Shown here: positions 33,801 through 46,990 of the stretch, piece after piece | Layout: every line of letters begins with the position of its first letter | How positions within the stretch are numbered: the first letter of the stretch is position 1 | Assembly (NCBI RefSeq): GCF_040802235.1 | Contig: NC_133159.1 | Span: 72,047,001-72,111,000 of the forward strand | From: Manis javanica | Lineage: Eukaryota > Chordata > Mammalia > Pholidota > Manidae | Direction: 5' to 3' | DNA length: 64,000 nucleotides | The notes under the pieces: generated by a model | The model's database searches: none | What the model was told of the DNA's origin: nothing | What the model saw: the letters and a program-made list of their open reading frames with translations, nothing else | Translations under genes and position numbers: made by a program

Positions 33801-35384
33801 CCCAAGGCAAGGAATGGTCGTACTTTGAGACTTGTGTGTACACCAAGATGTTTCTATAGTGTAGGCTTGGACAGAGGTACACACAGGGGACAGACCACTC
33901 TAGGAATAGAGTCAACATGGCTTGAGCACAGGAGACTCTCCCTGACCTATTGCCTAGCCCAGAAGTGGAGCCTGGAGTCCTCCAGGCCCATTGAAACCTG
34001 CTGCTTTCGGTAGCTGCTGTAGTTTTAAACCAGTGTGCTTTTTCAGGGAGGCCAGAAGACTTGGTGACAAACCCAGGCAGCTGTTGTGTGGGGATGGGTG
34101 GAGAGGTCGTCAAGCGAGTTGGCTCCTGCCCACTGCTGCCCACCAGCTCAGAGCATCATGTCTGAGAGATCCAGAGGAGTAGGGAGTCAGAAACATGACA
34201 CGTCAGGAGGTACAAAGGAAAAGGAGATCCCAGCATGAGGTAAGGCCCCAAAAATGCCATAGCCCCTTACATAAGCAAAAGTGAAACCTCTGAGGAACGA
34301 ATAAACAATGGGTATCATATTGATATAAAAATACAAGGAGCTCACTCTGTGGTTGCTGACATACATCATTGTGGAAACAAAACCACGTCCAGAGTGACTA
34401 TGGTTAAACTTGGAGCCACATGACAGTAGCTCTAGGACGTTCCAAAATAATCAAGAATAACGTGAACAAAGTGGTATTCTCCCTCAGGCTTGTGGCTCTG
34501 AGAGAAGGGACAACCATCCCTCTGGGAAGGGGGGACAACAGTTTAAGGGGACCCAGTGACTCAAAGTAATTCATAGGAAAGAAGAAAACTATTGCTGCCT
34601 TAGAAAAGGACCATAATTCAACTGACATTAGGATTCAGCTCTCAAGTCTATGAGACTGTAGGATTATTTTCTTCTCAGCTAGATACACACACAAACACAC
34701 ATATAATCTCTTGTATAAACATATTTGTATGTACATGTATGTATTCATATTCACTGAGTAGTTTTTTTCCTCTCATTATTTGGAAAACTAAGACTATCAC
34801 TTTAATCCTGTACTTGACCATACCCATTTTGCATTGACCACTAGAAAACTCGAACCAAATTTTCAGCCCACCCTCAACTTATTAAGTACATAAAACTTTA
34901 GGTAGCATGCAGCTTGTGTGACTACCTACTTGGGTGTCAAGTGAAGGGAGGCTATTAATTTCAGTCCCAACAGAATGAATTCAACAGGAAAAAGATCCTT
35001 CTTTAAAAGGAAATTGGGGTATTGTTAGGAAGTGGGATGGATGCTAGTCAGTCAAAAACAAGACAAACAAAACTATCCCCTACAGTAAACTTCCCAATTG
35101 CCATTTCTTCTCTTTCTCTTAAAAACATGCCCAGTTCTCACAGTCACCCCAGACAGTCTGGCAAACAGCAGGCTGCTCACATCCAGAATGGGAGCCCTTG
35201 GGCAAAATGATGGAGATCATCCTATTCTTTGTATTTTATGCAATGCTTACTCAAGTACTTTCCACTATTTCAGCCCTGGAATCAAGTGTTTATTTAGGTC
35301 TTAGAATAATTATTCTGAGAGGTTTGATATGGGCCTTCACTCATTCGACATTCTCCTTGGCTATCCTTGAATGTGTAGAAATCC
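33801..35384. other. Intergenic, no gene seen
   Basis: AT-rich with short frames on both strands. No assignable repeat or gene. Confidence 0.35.
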
Positions 35385-36125
35385 TGTGTACTCATTTATT
35401 CATTCATTCTTCCATGCAACCACTGTTCATAGAGAGCAACCTTGTGCGAGACACTGTTATAGGTGCGGAGGGAACAGCAATGAAATGGAAGGACAAGGTC
35501 TTCATCCTGGTAATAGATGAAACTGGGAGGAGTAAACAAGGCTGGGACTGGACTTCGGACTTTATCTGAAAAGCAGTAGAAAGGTACTCAGTGGTTTTGG
35601 GCAGGCAAGAAACATGATCAGATTATATTTTAGATATATTATTCTAATTGGCATGCAGAGAATGGGCCACAAGGAAGTAAGAACAGGGGCCAAGAGTCCA
35701 GTCGGGACCAGTGAAGTAGCTTGGTGAGGAAAGATGGTGGTCTGGACTAGTTTGGTGGCCAAAGCAATGTAGAAATGTGGTCAGGGAAAAGGATAGTCAG
35801 GAGGCAGAAAGAACAGGAACAGGTGGTAGGAGGCTATAGGAAAGGAAAGAGATGAGGATAACTCTGACATTTCTGGTCTGAGCAACTAGATGAGTGGTGA
35901 TGGCAATGGGGAGCTGGTTCAGGGCAGGAGGAGAAAAGGATACATTAGCTCTGAGGCTCAGTGTGTATATGTGTTTTTCTCATGTCAGGTAAGCAGGTAG
36001 GTGTCTGGTCTGAAGCTCGGGAGAGAGACTCAGTTTGTGGAATTATCAGTGGTCAGTAAGCCAAGGAGTTGGAAGACATTGTCCAGGGGGAGGGTATAGA
36101 TTGAACAGAGAGGGACACCAACACT
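35385..36125 (-). repeat. L2 LINE, long antisense fragment
   Basis: Second long antisense L2: 'ctcatttattcattcattcttcc', 'gcgagacactgttataggtgcggagggaacagcaatg', then with a deletion 'gcaagaaacatgatcagattatattttagatatattattctaattgg' and 'aggtaagcaggtaggtgtctggtctgaagctcgggagag'. The + frame at 35,198-35,569 is repeat-derived. Confidence 0.8.
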
Positions 36126-39004
36126 GAATTTCAATTTTAAATGAAGGAACCCTGGAATATTTTGCCTCAAGAACTGTAACGTCTCTCTTCCATGGAGCCC
36201 CACATCAGTTCTTCTCTGCTTCATTTTCCTATACTCTTCAGCAACAGCCAGCCCCTTTATTTAAGGTGGTTAATAACTTAGGCAACATTCCTTGCAGATC
36301 CTCCATGTGGCCCAGCTTGTAGAAAGGCCCCCAGCTAGTTGTGTTCACATCCAACTTGTTTGGAGAGAGAGGCGTTCCTTATCATGCCCATATCCTCACA
36401 CAGATTGTCCAGAGGAGTCCATGACTTCCGGCTCAAGGGCTTCCGGGCTTCCTGGCCTACATGGGCTCTGGGTGGGTGGTGGTGGGAGGCAGGGGTCCGC
36501 CCTTGAGGAGCCCTCATTGAATCTCGTCTCCTTTCCCCTGGTCTTCATGCCAGATTTGAGGACCCCATTCCCTGCACACAGTCTTCCCCCACCCCATGGG
36601 CCCCTCTCCTGCCACCCTTCCTCCCTCTGGTGCTGCTGTCCAGTCACTGGAAATGGGAAGATTTAGGGGAGCCTTTGGATCTTTGTTTTTGTTTCCATCT
36701 GAAGTGTCCTTAGATGCCAGGAAAAGACAAGAGAAAGGAAATATACGGGAAGCACATGACCAGCTTGAGCTAGAACTCTGCCACACTTTCAGGTGACAGG
36801 TCACCTGCAAACAAATGAATCAGGGATCAACCAAGTACTGGAGTTCTTAATACTGCCAGTAGTGACTCAGAGAGCTAGGAACGCGGGCAGGAAGATCAGA
36901 CATCCAAGCTGTTGAAAATTGCACTTTTGGAAAATACATGCACAACTTACAAAATATATTTGTAAAATCTAGGTGTCTCCAGCCCAGCCCTCTCTGTTAA
37001 TCAAAGGAAATGCTTGAGCTTCACAGGCCAGTCTGCGATCCTAGCTCTGACCGCTGCTGCCCTTGAAGGCCTCAGTGAACTCCCCTCAGAGCCTGCAGGC
37101 TGCCTTGGCTGGCGACTTGTTCGTCTTGGGACAGTTTTGCCTGAGTTAAGCGGCCTGGCCCCCAGCTATGCAGGGCCCTCTCTCCGGTAAGAGGAAACGC
37201 TTTCAGCTTAGTCCATTAACACAAACATTCAAAAGCAAACATTAAAAAGCCACAGATCATGTTAACATAAATAAAATAGGATCAAGAAAAGCTTCACCCC
37301 AAGAAACCAAGGGGGTGTTTAAGAAACTGGCCTTGCCTACCAAGCAGGCAGGCAGCAAAGCCACAGCAGTTCTGGAGGTCCATGCACTTGGTAGAGCTGG
37401 GTGGCTGCGGCCACAGGCCTTTGAAGAGGAAATGCCAACTCTGGGACAGGCAGGCAGCCAGCTCGAGGCCTGAAAGTACCAGAGAGAAGCAGAAAGTAGT
37501 GAGGGGGAAGGGGGGCATAGTTAGGAGGTCAGAAAGGGGAGGAAGGAACAGAGTAAATCAGTGTGGACGTTATTCCCAGCGAGGGTGACTGCACCCAGAC
37601 CAAAGAGTCACTGGCAGAGCAATTCACTATGCCCCTGGGACAGAGCTGGGGCATGGAGAGCCCTGGGCGGCGGGCACAGCCCAGAGTGACTAAGGCTTCG
37701 AGGAGGGGTGTGTGTCTTCGCTGAGGGGTGGAGAGGGGTGGTGGTGTCTGGCCTGAGAGATGCCTTTGCTTTGAAAGCTTTGGAGGAAATTAACTTTACA
37801 AGGTGCCTCCCTGTCTCCCAGAGTTATTAAAAGAAAGGGAGCAAAGAAGAAATGGAAAAACGGTAATACCTCAGGAAGGGCTATGTGATCCCAACCAAAG
37901 GAAGTGAGAGGCAGATTAAGTGATGAATGTGTAACCTCCCCTCAGGGAGGAAGAGCTGTGCAAATGGAAAAAATCCCACAACAAGCACAACAAGAACAAA
38001 ACACACACAAACATGCACACCCTGTGAGTATCTATAGATGAAGGTGATTAAATACCCCACAAACCTCCAAGTGCAGAAGTCTGTCTGCACTCCTATCTCA
38101 CTAAGTCAGCACTTACTGCTAAGGGAATGGCAGGCAGTGGGGAGCTGGCATAAACATGGGGTCACCCACCAGGAGGGGTAAATCTGGAGCCTTGTAAGTC
38201 CTAACAGTGGGGCCCATTGATGGATATCTAAGCATTGATTGCTCTTTTGTTGATGAAAATAAAACACTAGATCTTCAACCTCCTTAAAAAAAGGGAAAGC
38301 CAATGAAAACCATCAGTTTCCCAGGGTAGGAAGCCAGGTGTTCTTGTATGTATTAAAAATCTGGGATTTAAATTTTTAAAACCCTCCTGCCTGACAATAA
38401 TCCTCAGATCACATGAGGCCACACTTGTCCAATCCTGGCAAGCCCAGTCCATTTCTGAAAGCTCCATCCTTAGAAGGTTGTGCCGGCCTGGACACATGCA
38501 CTCAGATACTTCTTTAAGTTCAAATCTGTGTTCAGGTAGGATGGCAAATCATAGTGTTGAAAAAAACAAACTGGGAAACAAAACAACCCATCTGCTGCTC
38601 CTTTTCTGTCTCTTTGCTCCCAAGCCCATTAGTTCCTTAAAAGCCCTTTGGATGGCAAGTCTAGAAGTACTTTGATGCCTCTAGGTGAAACATGGAGTGA
38701 GTGGCCTCCTAACGGAAGGGACGCCTCTGCATTTAGCCTGTTGGTGAAGGAAACATCTCCAGCTGGTTTCTGCTGGCTCTTTCATCAAAGCTGCTCTCTG
38801 AACCTCTCATAGCTCTGCTCCATGGCAGAGATGGAGGGCCCTAGGATGTTAGGAATTTTCTTCAACAGTTTAACAGAGGATCCTGATTGAAGCACTCCAG
38901 TGCAGAAACCAACCAGACCAAAGTATACAAAGTCATGATGGACAGCCCAGCCTTCATGGTCTAATTGTTATTTTCAACTTTTTAAATTATTTTGTGTGTC
39001 AATA
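36126..39004. other. Intergenic, no gene seen
   Basis: Locally GC-rich around 36,300-37,760, with overlapping frames on both strands but no protein signature or CpG island. No assignable repeat. Confidence 0.35.
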
Positions 39005-39185
39005 GATTTAGAAACAATCATAGCCACAGTATATTGAGAGCTTACCATTTGCCAGATGCCATATATATATATATGGTGTAATTATACTAAGCCTGAGATG
39101 GTTACCATATTGTTTCCTTGGTTAATTGAGGCTCAGAGATCAGAGAGTCTGTACATAGATCAGGATTCGAACTTAGTTCTGTTTA
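39005..39185 (-). repeat. MIR SINE with internal (AT)n
   Basis: Antisense MIR: 'agtatattgagagcttaccatttgccagatgcc', interrupted by a short (AT)n at 39,060-39,074, then 'ttgaggctcagagatcagaga' and 'tcaggattcgaacttagttctg'. Confidence 0.8.
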
Positions 39186-39842
39186 CTTCCAAACGAGTTC
39201 CTTCAATCAGTATACTGAATTGGCTTCAGGGGCCAAAGATAGGTTTATTTCTGCACAGGGAAAAATTGGTAAGAAATTCCATGCTGAGTTAGGTCTTTGA
39301 CTAATATAATTAACTCAATGTTCTGTCTCTGATATTGACCAGCAGAGACATTAGGTAAGCAAGGTTAGGACATTGTATTTAAAATGCTGAATAATCTCTT
39401 AAATATCTCTTAATCTCTCATTGATCTCTGTTAAACCTACATTGTCTTCATTAATCTCTTGGATATTAGGTTCTGTAAGTTTATTATTTTTTTCACTCAC
39501 TACATTTTTATGTATCCTGAAATTACTGAAATTTTAAAGGAAGTCCTCATGTTCTGTTATTCTTGGCTTTAATAAATAGGCTGATAGAGTCAAGATCCAA
39601 AGAAAGTCTCAATGGACTGAAATGTTGGAATGAAAAAGAGTAAGAATAGATTACAAGTTGTGAACTGAGGTTCAGTTAGTCAGCTATTTGAAAAAAGAAT
39701 GATGGTAAAAAATGATGAATATTGTCACTCAATGGTCAACCATGGGATCTGGTGACTTCAGGCTGCCTTAACAGAAACATAAGGTCCAGGACAAAGGGTG
39801 GGAAAGCTCTAGCTTAGACTGTAAATATAGTAAGTTGTGTTT
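39186..39842. other. Intergenic, nothing recognised
   Basis: AT-rich, with several ATCTCTTA-type short repeats around 39,390-39,470. No gene seen. Confidence 0.35.
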
Positions 39843-40068
39843 TAGACACACAGCTTTTTTTTATTTTTTAATATACAATGTTTTTATTAAGGTATTGATA
39901 TACATTCTTATGAAGGTTTCACATGAACAACAATGTGGTTACTACATTCACCCATATTATCGAGTCCCATATTATTGACACCCACACAAAATAATTTAAA
40001 AAGTTGATGCACTGTCCATCAGTGTAGTAAGATGCCAGAGAGTCACTACTTGCTAGATACACAGCTTT
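39843..40068 (-). mobile_element. L1-like 3' end insertion with target-site duplication
   Basis: A 196-bp insert (39,858-40,053) is flanked by 14 of 15 matching bases: tagacacacagcttt at 39,843-39,857 and tagatacacagcttt at 40,054-40,068. The T-rich left end directly after the first copy is the poly(A) tail of a minus-strand insertion. This is the expected product of target-primed reverse transcription, 5' truncated. Flank agreement makes it the youngest recognisable retrotransposon here. From memory the body resembles L1 3' tails of pangolins; that assignment is uncertain. Confidence 0.75.
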
Positions 40069-41868
40069 AATAGCATCAAAGACATTTGCATATTAAATCA
40101 AAAAAGAATGATAGGAAAATGATAGAGTGATTCAAAACCATATTCTATGAAAAGAGACTTGGGGTGTGTGTGTGCACGCATGTGCATGTGTTGAGGGAGA
40201 AATCTGAGGGGGGTCACAGTAACTGTCTTGAAACATTTGAAGATGGGAGTGGCTTCAAAAGGATGAACTGGATCCAAATGGAAAGACATTTCAAGAGGCT
40301 GATTTTGGCTCAGTATAAAGGAGAATGTTCTAACAATCAGAACTGCCAAAACAAAATGTACTGTCTCAAACAGTGATAAGCTTCCCATCTTTGGAGGTAT
40401 TCAAGCAGAGGCTGGATGCCCACTTGTGAGAGACACTTCGGAGGGAATTCTGACACTGGAGGTGGGTGAGTGTTGGGATGTGATTTCACGATCTCTAGGA
40501 ACCCCTCCAGTTATGATTCCACACTTAATATCTCTCACCCTTCATTTACCATCTGGGCAATCCCTAAAAAAGCCATTAATCTCTCAAAGCTTCAGTTTCC
40601 CCTTTAGTAAAAGCATTGCATAAAACCTGGGAGGTCATAAGTTTGATATGAAAATGCTAGTTGTATTTTACTAGGATTTATTACAATAATTGTATTAATT
40701 ATAAAAAATATTCATGAATCACCTAAAAATCACCTTGTCCACCCTCTGATGCCCTGAGAGGCCTTGGACTAGTTCTCTATGATCCTGAGAGTTCTCAGAT
40801 CCTTAGAGTCTGTGGTTTTGCAGATTCCAGTCATACACACTGGAAGTGAGCACAGAGGGTAGCTCTTTGGAAGAGATGACAAGACCACTAAAGGGAGGTA
40901 TTTATTTGAATTTCCACACATGCTCTAAGTGCTTGGGAAGCTTTGTTATAGCTGTAAATGAGACAGCACTCCAGAATGACCAGAGGTGAAAGGAAAATGT
41001 TACCAGGATCCATCTCTCAGCTCTACTTCTAGGCTGATTCTTAGGCCGGCTCCCTTTGCAACACCAACAGCGGTTAGAGCAGTCCTACAGCTCACACCCT
41101 CACACAGGTTTTCCCAATAGGATGAGAGGTAGAGCCCCAGTGTTCCTAGTAAAAATCTGGAGGCTCACCCTAGCACAAACTTACATGTCTCTTCTTGTAT
41201 CAATTACTGTGGCTGAGAGGGTGGGATGGGGAGGATATCAATCCCAACCAAACCATACAGTTGACAATGAGGGCAAGTGGCTCTTAAAGGAAATATGGAG
41301 TGCCAGACAGAAGGACCATGCAATACTGCACGTCCACCCTTGACTGCCTAACATCAACCCACAGCTTCCACACATACTATCCTCCAAAGGGGGATTATTT
41401 CAATGTGTTAATCATGTCAAGTGACTCTTCATGGCTCATTGATCTGTGGGTAAATAATAAATTCAACAATACTCTATGAAACAGGAAAAAGAAATCAGAC
41501 CTATTAATAAAAATTCCAAATTGCAAAGGGGAGAGTGTAAAACATCCAGTGACCATCAATCCTCACACATACTACAATCATGCAGAAATGGTGCAAAGAC
41601 TCCCTAACTTGATAGTGCAGGCTGCCTCAGTTCTACCCTCCAAGACGATCTTCCTTGTCCATTATTCCTATGAGAGAGCCTCTTCAGAGGACTGTACAGC
41701 TTAAGTAGCCACTGCTTGTTGGTGTGAACGGGAATGTATGGGTGTTGGGAGATATGACTCTGAGGACTGGTTTAGGGGTTGCACAGTCATTTTTGTCAGA
41801 GTTGCAGGTTTCTCTGTGATACAAATCACTCATGACTTTAGCTGGCTCTCATCTATGTATTTCTGGTT
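40069..41868. other. Intergenic, no gene seen
   Basis: Short frames only. A GT/GC alternating run lies near 40,163-40,190. No assignable repeat. Confidence 0.35.
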
Positions 41869-42296
41869 GTGTTGGTTAATTTTATGTATCAACTTGACTG
41901 GGTCACAGGGTGCCCAGATATTTGGTACATTATTCTAGATGTTTCTATGAGGGTGTATTTGGATGAGATTAACATTTAAATCAGAAAACTGAAAACTGAA
42001 TAAAGCAGATGGCCCTTGCTAATGTGGGTGGGCCTCAGCCCATCAGTTGAAGGCCTGCACAGAACAAAAAGGCCGGCCCTCCCTCAAATAAGAGAATTCC
42101 TCTTGCCAGATTGCATTTCAACTGGGACATTTCTTCAGACTTGAACTGAGACAACATCAGCTCTACTGGATCTCTAGCTTGCCATTTCACCCTGCAGATC
42201 TTGGGATTTGGCAGTCTCCATAATTGCATGAGGGAATTTCTTATAATAAATCATATATATGTATATATATTATTGGTTCTATTTCTCTGAAGATCA
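41869..42296 (+). repeat. MLT2-type ERVL solo LTR
   Basis: Sense MLT2 LTR: 'ttaattttatgtatcaactt', 'gggtgcccagatatttggtac', 'aatgtgggtgggcctcagcccatcagttgaaggcctg', an internal AATAAA in 'ttataataaatc' and the end 'attggttctatttctctgaagatc'. No internal retroviral sequence is adjacent. It is the inverted counterpart of 8,778-9,233. Confidence 0.75.
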
Positions 42297-45200
42297 ATGA
42301 TTAATTCCATGGGTTAGTAATAAAGGTAGAGATCTAGGTGACTGATAATTTTTCACTTAGAATACAGGTCTGCGATGACCGTAAATTAATGGCTTCTGCT
42401 TCCATCCTGGCCTCCGTCTGGGGGCAATAAAAGGCGATAACCTGGAGAGGAGAGGAATGGGGCAGGAGGGCTGCACACCAACTGCATCTTTCCAAGAGGC
42501 ATGGGAATCCCGTTGACTTGTTGGAAGGGTGTAACAAGAGGATTCTAGAAGAGGCCTGGGAGCTCACACTTGTTCCAGGTCCTAATTTTTCCTTACTGTA
42601 CCTTTACCTTCTCCCTTCTTTTGCTCAAACTAACAACTTCAGGAAGGAATTTGGCTTCTCCACTCAGTCAAGGATCCATACTACTACTACATTAAGTTGA
42701 CTAGGATTGCAGGTCACAGGAAGAATGTTTCCTCCTTAGTTTTTAGAGGCATTAGTTTCAAAATAAATCTTTCTTGTAAGACTTACAAAAGCATCAACCT
42801 ATAACCAAGTACCTCTCACAGCCTGAACTTTTTGTCCAAGTCCCTTAATGCTGCAGCCCAGTGAGACATATGTGCTGAAGGTCCCAATATATATTAGACA
42901 ATGGAATGAGCAACTATTATAGCACACAGAACAAGAATTGCCAGTGGCCAACTGTGGTGAAGACTGTAACTTGTTCCCCAACACCTGTTTATTCGTTTTC
43001 CCTAGTAAGAAGACTCACAAGTTTTACTTAGGCACATTGCCACCCAGAAAAAGACTTTCTTCTGTTTCCTTGCAAGTAGGTGCAACTACATGGAGAAGGT
43101 CTGCAGATGGGATACCGATAGAAATGCTGTGTGCAACTTCATAAAATATCCTTAAGGGACAGTTAAGATTATTTTTCCTTTCACAGATCAGTGTAATTCC
43201 TACTAACATTCTAGGATATACAGGTTCTTCTTGTTATCCTGATTCATACAATTTCATAATCCACAGCCTATAACTTGCCACACTTCATTTCCTGGTATCA
43301 AATTCTGATATAGTTGACTAAAAATCCAACTAACAAAAATTTAAGTAAGAAAAGTAAAGGAATGTATTGGCTAATACAACTGAGCACTTCACAGGGATAA
43401 GGTGACTTGACTTAATCCAGAGCTATTCGGCTTCCTCTGTACTGTGCCGCCTCAGGCTGGCTCTCCTTACAACAGCAAGGTCGGCTACCCTCCCTTTGGC
43501 CTTATACCTGTACAGCAGGGAGAGTCTATGTCCTGCCTGTGCTGTAGTTCCTCAGCTGGCACCCGCATAGATCACCTGCAGAGTTTGAACCAAACGTAAT
43601 CACAGGAGTGGATACTCTGATCTGTTCAGGCTAATGATAGCCCACCCAGGAGCTTTAGGGGCTTATTCAACCTGTAGCAGATGGCAGAGGTCAGGAGCTG
43701 GTACTTTCCCAGAACTCAAGGTATGGTTACCAAGAGGGGGCTGGGGAGGTGCATGTTGGGTAGTAAACAATAGACTTTTACCATTAATATAACTGATACT
43801 TGTGCCATTACTTGGCCTAAGCTTTATAAAGTCATTACCACGCTTATTAGAAATATTAAATAGGACTAAAGAATTACAGAATATTAAATACTTTTGGGTG
43901 GCTAAGTTATAGCCACTCAATTTCAAGTAAAAGTATTTTTGATGCACTAAAGGAGCTGAGAAATAACTTGCTTTCCTTTTCCTATGGGCACACAAGTTTG
44001 GTAGGGGAACAGAGAATTTGATTGCTTAGAAAAAAAATCAAACCTCACAACTGCTTTCCTTGTCACTTAGGAGAGTGAGGAAAGAACCTCTGGATCATGC
44101 TCTCCCTTTGACTGTCCACACACAGGTCAGCCACCAACAGTAGCTTCCTTCTTACAGAGTCCCACTGACTCACTACCTGGAAGACTGGACGCCCACTCTC
44201 ACTTGGCTTTCCTCACCACCTCAAGTTTTCCATTTCTAATGCTTAGAAGTTTTGTTTGTGAGGGTCCAAAAGTGGCAGAAACTATTTAGGCTTCTAAGCT
44301 GCACCAGCTGTGGAAGCCAAGGATGTTGGCTGAATAACGGACCAACCTTTCCAGGAAGAGATCAGAAGCAGAGAATTTGAAAAAACACCTTCCAATCTGT
44401 CAGGAACATGGAACAAGTTGCTGTCTCTCCTGTGTTGGCAGGGACCCTGAAGCATAGCATCACACACTGGTTAACCAACCACCAAAACTTCAAAACACAA
44501 GCGCTCAGACTCTACTGTTTTTCTTTAGGAACACAGAGCAGCAGTCAAGGGTAGGAGCACAAGGCTCTAGGAAAAATAAGAAGTTATTGGGCTTTAGGGA
44601 CTATCTATGCACCACAGATTCATTCCATATGGACTTAAGCTAGAATCAACTGTTCAAGAAGCCAAAAGAAATTGTGATACCAAGAGGTGGTGTGTAACAA
44701 TCTTTTCTCATGGTAAAAATAACTTCCAATGCTAGCAAAAACCTGGGAGGAGGTTTTACTTAAATTAAAAGTGAAACCATTATTTGATAGTTCCTGCATT
44801 ACCTGTGGGAGATGGGACATGTTCCTTTCAAAAACTACATGGCTTAGTTTACTTCTCCTTGGTCATACAGTTCAGAGCATAAAAACTTCCTTTAATTCTG
44901 TGAAATTAAGAATTCAGACTAACATTTCACTGTTTACAAGGTCTTTCATTTGTCTGCTCTTCGCATGGATTTCTCCAACCATCCCATTTGCATTTCTGAA
45001 GGCCTTCCCCAGAGTTCCAAAAGGTCCTGAAATTATACTTCTTCTATTGGGGTTGTCCTAACTCCCCCAAGACCTGACCCCCTAAGCCTGTCCTGTCCAG
45101 AGACAATGACCATAAGCTCTCAGTAGGGGTCACCAGCATGTCAAGCACATGTTCCTCCTGCGCCTTGACATAAAGTCAATGTGACAATCACTAGCAGTTG

Positions 45201-45699
45201 TCTTTGTGTTCTTACATCATTTCCATTTTGGCCCCTTCACCAGGTAATCCTGGGTAGCCATATTCTCCGAGGTCTGTTGCAACCACCTTAAACAGTGCTC
45301 GTCTCAGGTGCATTATTCATAAAGGACAATGGATAATAAAATCCTGGAATCCACGGAAAGAAACTGGCATTAGCCTGAGCAGCTGGTTTCAAATTAACCA
45401 AAGTGACTGAAGTTTTTATGCCCCAAACAAAATATGTGAGTAATACAGTTAAATACTCAAGACAGGAACTAAATATGCTAGGAGAAATAGTCTGCTGTCC
45501 ATCACTGAAGAGAAAAACCTCCAAGAAAAGCAGTTTCACAAATTATGAAAAAAGTGTCCTACTTTTTCAAAAAATAAGCAGCCTATTGAAATAATTATTT
45601 TCATTTTTAAGTAGCAGTAAACTATAGTATTCACTCCAAATCATCATGAAACAGTATGCTAATTTAGGATGGCCTGAAGACCTGGATGGAGCCCACCAA
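42297..45699. other. Intergenic, no gene seen
   Basis: A stretch at about 43,330-43,640 ('aggaatgtattggctaatacaactgagc...') looks like an old dispersed repeat I cannot name. The rest is unique-looking with short chance frames. Confidence 0.35.
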
Positions 45700-45850
45700 G
45701 CAAGGCCATGTAGCCAGTTGGTTAAGGACATAACCTCTGAAGCCCAACTTGCCTTAGTTTGAATCCTGGCTTAACTTGTTTACTTTCCATGTGACCAATA
45801 TGTTTGAACCTGTTTCCTTGCCCATATGAAATGTACTTAATTGACTCTAG
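45700..45850 (+). repeat. MIR SINE, 5' half
   Basis: 'tagccagttggttaaggacataacctctgaagcc', 'tagtttgaatcctggcttaactt' and 'ccatgtgaccaatatgtttgaacctgtttcc' follow sense MIR. Confidence 0.75.
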
Positions 45851-45888
45851 ACTTCAGAAAACAACATCTCTGCAATCTTTAGTCTTAA

Positions 45889-46221
45889 AATAGTTTTTGG
45901 CCAGGCCACAGCCAACATGTAGTTGGCACTGCTTGTGCATATGTGGACTTGGTGATTGTTTCTTGTGGCAGAAATGGACCACTGCAACCCTTCAATATTT
46001 AGTCCAAAAATCATTGCCATGTTGACAGATATCTATTAACACCTTCTGATCAAGAAATCACCAGAATCAGACTTGCAGATGGGTGTCAAGAAACTTTGAA
46101 GAAAATTACAGTGATAATGACGGAACAATTCACTAAAAGTGTTGCTTCACGAGGTCTGGGTCAAGAATGTCAAACTGAAGGTGAAGATTTAGGAATGCTT
46201 TACCCAGTTTATTTCACTTAG
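45889..46221 (+). pseudogene. Unidentified coding-like remnant
   Basis: One frame stays open from 45,889 to a TAG at 46,219-46,221 except for a single TAG at 46,000-46,002, about 110 codons in AT-rich DNA. The second half reads, for example, LTPSDQEITRIRLADG and then QETLKKITVIMTEQFTKSVA, amphipathic and protein-like. There is no ATG near the start and no splice sites that I trust. I do not recognise the family. It may be a fragment of a processed pseudogene, a transposon-derived frame, or chance. Confidence 0.3.
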
Positions 46222-46854
46222 TTTTTATAGAAGCATGCGATGATAAAAAATTTGGTCCCAATACCATATTACATAAATTCTATGCTATTTTTTCATACTG
46301 AACATCTCAGATCAGGATGTGTCATACAATTAAGCCATTTTTGTTCTTGGTGATATGTAAAATGATGTGTCTTACAATTTATGGAATGTTAGATTTGTGA
46401 AATAAAATACCTAAAAGAGCTCTTTACATAAGTATTAACATTCAAAAGAATAGAAATATTCTAAAAGGTTTTAAAAAGAATAATGTCATAATTGGCATTT
46501 TCTTAGTGTTATATAGAATGGCGTATCTTATAATTAATGACATTTAAGAGTCAATGAAATATAGCAGTACCTACCTCAGAGGATTGTGAGCTGTCAGTGA
46601 TTACCAGTTGTAATGTGTTATCCTAGAAGTACAAGTTAGACACAAAACTGAGGCAGAACCGCCCCCACTGGTATTTTAGCCTGAGTGGGTATGTGCCACC
46701 ATATGGTGCCGAATTACAGGAAGGACTTGCTACCCTACATTTAGATGACAGGAACTTCTGGATAGTTAGCAGTGCAGGCTCACCCTGTCATTTCCTTCAG
46801 CCTGGAACAATGCAACCCATTTCGTATTACTGAATTTTTTGCACCTACTTACTA

Positions 46855-46990
46855 CAGGACTTCTTGGTTGCATCTATTTCATTGGACTGTTGTGAGAAAT
46901 CTTAAATGAGTTGATATACTTGAAGTGCTTGGAATTTAGTACACTGTAAATACATGTTAGTTATTACTCTCATTATCCATGTGATATTAA
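46855..46990 (+). repeat. MIR SINE, 3' part
   Basis: 'ggactgttgtgagaaatcttaaatgagttgatatacttgaagtgcttggaatttagtacactgtaaatacatgttagttatta' is a sense MIR 3' half. Confidence 0.75.

Noticed and set aside
33099-34143. Several 78-135 codon frames on both strands
   Set aside because: Mostly within an antisense L2 remnant and adjacent sequence; no reverse-transcriptase motifs or other domains.
39056-39080. CArG-like 'ccatatatat...atgg' near a MIR
   Set aside because: The A/T spacer is longer than the six bases of a CArG box; it is an (AT)n within a MIR.
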